Shown here: positions 60,877 to 64,000 of the stretch, one piece after another
Layout of the letters: every line of letters begins with the position of its first letter
Numbering within the stretch: the stretch's first letter is position 1
NCBI RefSeq assembly: GCF_029893585.1
Contig: NZ_JARXYX010000021.1
Coordinates: 1 to 64,000, forward strand
Length of the DNA stretch: 64,000 nucleotides
DNA from: Streptomyces sp. LBL
GTDB lineage: Bacteria > Actinomycetota > Actinomycetes > Streptomycetales > Streptomycetaceae
Direction of reading: 5' to 3'
Position numbers and translations under genes: made by a program
The notes under the pieces: model-generated
Told to the model about the DNA's origin: nothing
Database searches by the model: none
Seen by the model: only the letters and a program-made list of their open reading frames with translations

Positions 60877-62664
60877 TTGGCTGACAACGTCACCTCGCTG
60901 TTCCGCAGCACCGCGGCGCACAGCCCGTCGATGGCCGCGTTGACGCGGGAGGGCGGCGAGGGAGCCGGTCCGGTCGACTTCTGCATTCCCTGCAACCCCT
61001 ACTTCCCCACCCCCGCCATGTTCGACGAGATGGCGGGCCGGCTGCGGGACATCATCACGTACTACCCGAGCAGCGCCGACACCATCACGTCCGAGCTGTG
61101 CAACCTGCTCCAACTGCCGCCGCAGTGCGTGGCGATGGGCAACGGCTCGACCGAGCTGATCACCTGGATCGACCACCTCCTGGTGCGCGAGTCGCTCGCC
61201 ATCCCCGTCCCCACCTTCGGCCGCTGGACCGACCAGCCGATGGAGACCGGCAAGCGGGTCGACATGTTCCCGCTGCAGGAGTCCAGCGGCTTCGCCCTGG
61301 ACCTCGCGCAGTACGCCGAGTTCATCAGGGCCCGCGGCACCCGCGTCGCGGTGATCTGCAACCCGAACAACCCCGACGGCGGCTTCCTGCACAAGCACGC
61401 GATCGTGCAGTTCATGGACGCGATGGCCGACCTGGACCTGGTCGTCATCGACGAGTCGTTCCTGGAGTTCGCGGACGCGGAGATCGAACCGAGTGTGGTC
61501 CAGGAGGCCATGCTGCGGCCCAACGTGGTGGTGCTGCGCAGCCTCGGCAAGAACTTCGGCCTGCACGGCATACGGTTCGGCTACCTCGTCGCCAACCCGG
61601 CCCTGGCCGGCCGCATCCGCTCGATGCTGCCCAAGTGGAACCTCAACTCCTTCGCCGAGTATGTGGTGTTCAACCTGAAGGAGCACGGCGCCGAGTACGC
61701 CCAGAGCCTCCAGCAGGTCCGCCGGGACCGTATGGACATGGCCGGCCAGCTCGCCAACCTGCCCGGGCTGACGGTCTATCCGTCCCAGGGCAACTTCCTC
61801 TTCGTACGCCTCCCCGTCGGAGCCGAAGGCACCGTGGTCCGGGACCGGATGCTCACCGAGCACCGGATCCTCGTCCGCGAGTGCGGCAACAAGATCGGAT
61901 CCTCCAGCCGCTTCCTGCGACTCGTGGTGCGCCCCCAGGTGGACGTGCGTCGCCTGGTGTCCGGCCTGGAACAGGTGCTCTACGGGACCAGGAGGGGAGC
62001 CGCCGTGCCCGAGCCGGCTTATGGGACCAGCTACAGCTCGGGTACGGCGGCCGTGGACCGGTTGGTCGGTTCCACCAACGGTGCCGGTATGCAGGGCCTT
62101 GCCGCTCAGGCCATGGCCGTCGGCGCGCAGGAGCTGTCCGCGACCCCGTCCATCGGCGCCGGCATGCCGATGCCGGCGGCGCAGACCGGCCAACCGGCCC
62201 GGCCGGTTCAGACCGGTGGTCCCGTGATGCCGATGCCGGCGGTGGCCCAGGCAGCCCCACAGCCGTTCGGCATCTCGGCGCCCGCGCCGGCTGCGGCAGT
62301 GCCCGCGCCGGCGCCCATGCCCACGCAGACGCCCAGGCCGGTACCGGCTCCGGTGCCGATGCCGACCCAGATGCCGACTCCGGTGCCGATGCCGACCCAG
62401 ATGCCGACTCCGGCACCGGTCCCGGCGGCGGCCGTCGCCGCTTCTATGGGCGCTCCTATGGGCGGCCCTATGGGCGGTCCGTTGAGCGCCCCGATGAGCG
62501 GTCCCACCCCGCCGGGCGTGCCGGCCCGCGGCGGACTCACCGCCGCGCAGGTTCGCGGCATGACCAGCCCGGCCCCCGTACCGGACCTGACGACGGCCCC
62601 GCCCACCGGCTGGCCCAACGCCCAGAGCTGGCCGAACGCGGCCGGGATGGGGCAGGTCGGTTAG
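60877..62664 (+). CDS. PLP-dependent aminotransferase with long repeat tail
   Basis: 595 residues from TTG 60877, supported by GGAGG 7 nt upstream. Aminotransferase class I/II domain about 1-375: CNPNNPDGGFLHKHAIV near 160, VVIDESFLEFAD, and SLGKNFGLHGIRFGYL with the PLP lysine (SLGKN). It is closest to histidinol-phosphate or threonine-phosphate aminotransferases. Residues 376-595 are Ala/Met/Pro/Gly-rich, with a 30-bp repeat giving PMPTQMPTPV twice, then MGAPMGGPMGGPL. The tail is not part of known enzymes and may be a flexible surface tether. Confidence 0.85.
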   Translation: MADNVTSLFRSTAAHSPSMAALTREGGEGAGPVDFCIPCNPYFPTPAMFDEMAGRLRDIITYYPSSADTITSELCNLLQLPPQCVAMGNGSTELITWIDHLLVRESLAIPVPTFGRWTDQPMETGKRVDMFPLQESSGFALDLAQYAEFIRARGTRVAVICNPNNPDGGFLHKHAIVQFMDAMADLDLVVIDESFLEFADAEIEPSVVQEAMLRPNVVVLRSLGKNFGLHGIRFGYLVANPALAGRIRSMLPKWNLNSFAEYVVFNLKEHGAEYAQSLQQVRRDRMDMAGQLANLPGLTVYPSQGNFLFVRLPVGAEGTVVRDRMLTEHRILVRECGNKIGSSSRFLRLVVRPQVDVRRLVSGLEQVLYGTRRGAAVPEPAYGTSYSSGTAAVDRLVGSTNGAGMQGLAAQAMAVGAQELSATPSIGAGMPMPAAQTGQPARPVQTGGPVMPMPAVAQAAPQPFGISAPAPAAAVPAPAPMPTQTPRPVPAPVPMPTQMPTPVPMPTQMPTPAPVPAAAVAASMGAPMGGPMGGPLSAPMSGPTPPGVPARGGLTAAQVRGMTSPAPVPDLTTAPPTGWPNAQSWPNAAGMGQVG

Positions 62665-62752
62665 CTTGATCCTTACGTCCCGCGTCGACTGGCGTGCCGA
62701 ACTCGATCACTCGGTCCGCTAACCGCCGTACGCGGAAAGGAAGCCCTCTTGT

Positions 62753-62784
62753 CAACTACCCGGCGCTGAAGCGCCGGGTAGTTG
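62753..62784. repeat. Perfect hairpin resembling an IS200/IS605 end
   Basis: CAACTACCCGGCGCT and AGCGCCGGGTAGTTG pair over 15 bp with a 2-nt loop, apex GCTGAAGC. IS200/IS605 ends carry subterminal hairpins of this kind. No TnpA or TnpB gene is near, so it would be a solo end or MITE. Confidence 0.5.
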
Positions 62785-62944
62785 CACGACGGGCGCCGCC
62801 GCTGGGTGTGACACCGCGCGTCCGCAGTGCAGGCCAGTCGCAGCCCCTGGTAGATCACCGTGCCGACGGGGCCGCCTTCGGTGCCAATCGCCCGCCGCCC
62901 GAGCCCTTCGCATCGCCCACGCCTGGCCCCGCCTGCGCGGAGGC

Positions 62945-62990
62945 TTGCGCCCTGCCTGCGCCCTGCCTGCGCCCTGCCTGCGCCCTACTC
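62945..62990 (+). repeat. 11-bp tandem repeat
   Basis: tgcgccctgcc occurs four times head to tail in non-coding DNA. Confidence 0.85.
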
Positions 62991-63778
62991 GTGTCCCGCT
63001 CGCGGTCCGTCGACCCGGCGGTGACGGCCTCGCTCCGGTCCCCCTCCATCGCCGTTAGAGGTCGATTACCGCGCCGCCCAACGCGCGAAAATCTATGTTG
63101 GTCGGAGTAGACATCGGGCCGTGAGGTGGTTATGGTTTCTCTCGTAGCCGAGATCAACGGGCCCTGGCAGAAACGAACTGCCGGGCAGCAGTACACGCAG
63201 TTGCAGTGCGCAGGACGGTGCGGTGGTGGAGTTCCGAAGCCAGAGCGTTTGCAGGACGGCGACGGGACTGACGACCGGACCGGGTGGCCCGCAGTGATCA
63301 GGGGCCGCCGTGAGCAGTACCGCAGTGGCAGTACCCGCAAGTGCAGTTCGCAGTAACCAGCAGTGAAGTCAGTGAGCGGTACCTCGGTGAAGGCGTCGGC
63401 TGCGGGCGCGCGCATCGGGAGGTTCGGCAGTGGGGTTCCAAGCCAGGGCAGACGCAGGATGGGCGACGGGGCTGGCTGTCGAAGAGTGGCGCTGCCACAG
63501 GTCACTGAGCAGTTCGCTTCACAGCAGTGCGCAATACCAGCAGTGCGCAGTACCCCGTTTGACAGCAATTGATCACCGAGGGAAGAACGGAGGAGCCGAA
63601 CGCCATCAGGATCGCCCGGGCGGAAGTCTTGAGCCCGGGTACCGCAGGACATCGATAGTGAGGTGGTCTCCGGTCGAACAACCACGATCCCCGTACACCC
63701 GACAGCATCTCGGTCGGGTTCGCGGAAACAGAAGGCCGGCGCAGTACCAGGGTCGGCAGATGGTGTAAAAGTTCCTTC
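62991..63778. other. Non-coding leader region rich in CAGT
   Basis: About 790 bp with no convincing gene. Between about 63180 and 63560 the tetramer CAGT occurs roughly 15 or more times, often as GCAGTAC or GCAGTGC. The GC content is lower than in the flanks. It precedes a regulatory gene and may be a long 5' leader. Confidence 0.55.
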
Positions 63779-63810
63779 GGGGCTCTGGTGCCGTACGGCA
63801 CCGGAGCCCC
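63779..63810 (+). promoter_or_regulatory. Leader hairpin upstream of the MerR-like gene
   Basis: GGGGCTCTGGTGCCG and CGGCACCGGAGCCCC pair over 15 bp with one mismatch. It lies 27 nt before the ATG and follows TAAAAGTTCCTTC. It could be a terminator or attenuator acting on the gene. Confidence 0.55.
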
Positions 63811-63836
63811 TCCACGCGTTCCACAGAGAGGTGCAA

Positions 63837-64000
63837 ATGACAGCAGACGACTCGTACGGCCGTCTCGATGACGACGACTACCCGGCGTACACCATGGGCC
63901 GGGCCGCCGAGATGCTCGGCACCACCCCCGGCTTCCTCCGCGCCATCGGAGAGGCCCGCCTCATCACCCCGCTCCGCTCCGAGGGCGGACATCGCCGCTA
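63837..64000 (+). CDS. MerR-like HTH regulator (5' part only)
   Basis: 54 residues before the window ends. GAGAGGTG lies 5 nt before ATG 63837. An acidic head (MTADDSYGRLDDDDYPAYT) leads to an HTH: MGRAAEMLGTTPGFLRAIGEARLITPLRSEGGHRRY, the MerR-type recognition helix and wing. The effector domain is outside the window. No cysteine metal site seen yet. Confidence 0.85.
   Translation, partial: MTADDSYGRLDDDDYPAYTMGRAAEMLGTTPGFLRAIGEARLITPLRSEGGHRR

Noticed and set aside
62855..63685. 276-codon ORF on the minus strand in the CAGT region
   Set aside because: Composition (many Cys, Ser, Pro) and lack of ribosome site or conserved motif indicate non-coding DNA.
1..64000. tRNA or rRNA genes, replication origin, phage attachment site
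   Set aside because: No cloverleaf, rRNA core sequence, DnaA-box cluster or integrase-linked tRNA end was recognised; a covariance-model scan would be decisive.

Overview
The window is high-GC actinobacterial chromosome, almost certainly Streptomyces. Codon third positions are strongly G/C, GTG and TTG starts are common, and the gene order is one I recall from the S. coelicolor core near aceE and fab: Ter genes, aceE, MFS/TetR, FasR, then fabD-fabH-acpP-fabF and a DUF3145 gene. Position 1 appears to be a damaged contig end, because long alternating G and C homopolymers (about 31-112) cut into the first gene. Most of the window is ordinary housekeeping DNA.

Layout. 1-3.4 kb: envelope genes (a deacetylase-like membrane protein and a class A PBP-like protein that lacks the catalytic lysine of its transpeptidase domain). 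3.5-13.9 kb: an FmdB zinc ribbon, then a Ter-type stress island with HAD phosphatase, a PRTase-TRSP-PRTase-PELOTA fusion, a CitE/HpcH lyase, three TerD proteins, a TerA-like protein and a DUF475/TerC-like membrane protein, closed by an AhpE-type peroxiredoxin. 13.9-18.5 kb: DUF3052, aceE and a K+ channel. 18.6-27.9 kb: DUF4190 protein, DHA2 efflux pump with divergent TetR, DUF1023 hydrolase, DUF4429/SHOCT protein, MerR-aldo/keto reductase operon, GNAT, serine hydrolase, an orphan DUF397 and a pirin. 27.9-33.0 kb: fasR and fabD-fabH-acpP-fabF, with a clear FasR-type operator and a strong terminator. 33.0-38.9 kb: DUF3145, SGNH hydrolase, GH3 beta-glucosidase and a secreted Pcp-like protein.

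38.9-45.2 kb is an accessory island of broken genes: a truncated small ORF, an ISL3-type transposase remnant, an IS1182-type remnant that cuts a SUKH gene, and a frameshifted lipoprotein pair. In the middle sits one intact 3.1 kb gene. Its product joins a helical N-terminal region, an APH-like kinase domain and a C-terminal Tpt1/KptA RNA 2'-phosphotransferase domain. I regard this as the most interesting object in the window: it could be a writer and eraser of RNA 2'-phosphate in a single chain.

45.2-51.4 kb: EI24 protein, a small coupled ORF plus a beta-lactamase-fold protein missing its SxxK lysine, GNAT, LysR debris, an NADP-dependent oxidoreductase with divergent MarR, and a zinc-ribbon membrane protein split by a G-tract frameshift. 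51.6-60.7 kb: a sugar catabolic and uptake operon (enolase-superfamily dehydratase, Zn dehydrogenase, U32-like protein, ChvE-MmsA-MmsB ABC transporter) followed by a Tat-exported aldose 1-epimerase. 60.9-64.0 kb: a TTG-started PLP aminotransferase with a Pro/Met repeat tail, a 1.2 kb non-coding stretch with an IS200/IS605-like hairpin and many CAGT motifs, and the 5' end of a MerR-like regulator.

A recurring oddity is tandem duplication of the 3' ends of genes running past the stop codon (K+ channel, GH3 glucosidase, Zn dehydrogenase).
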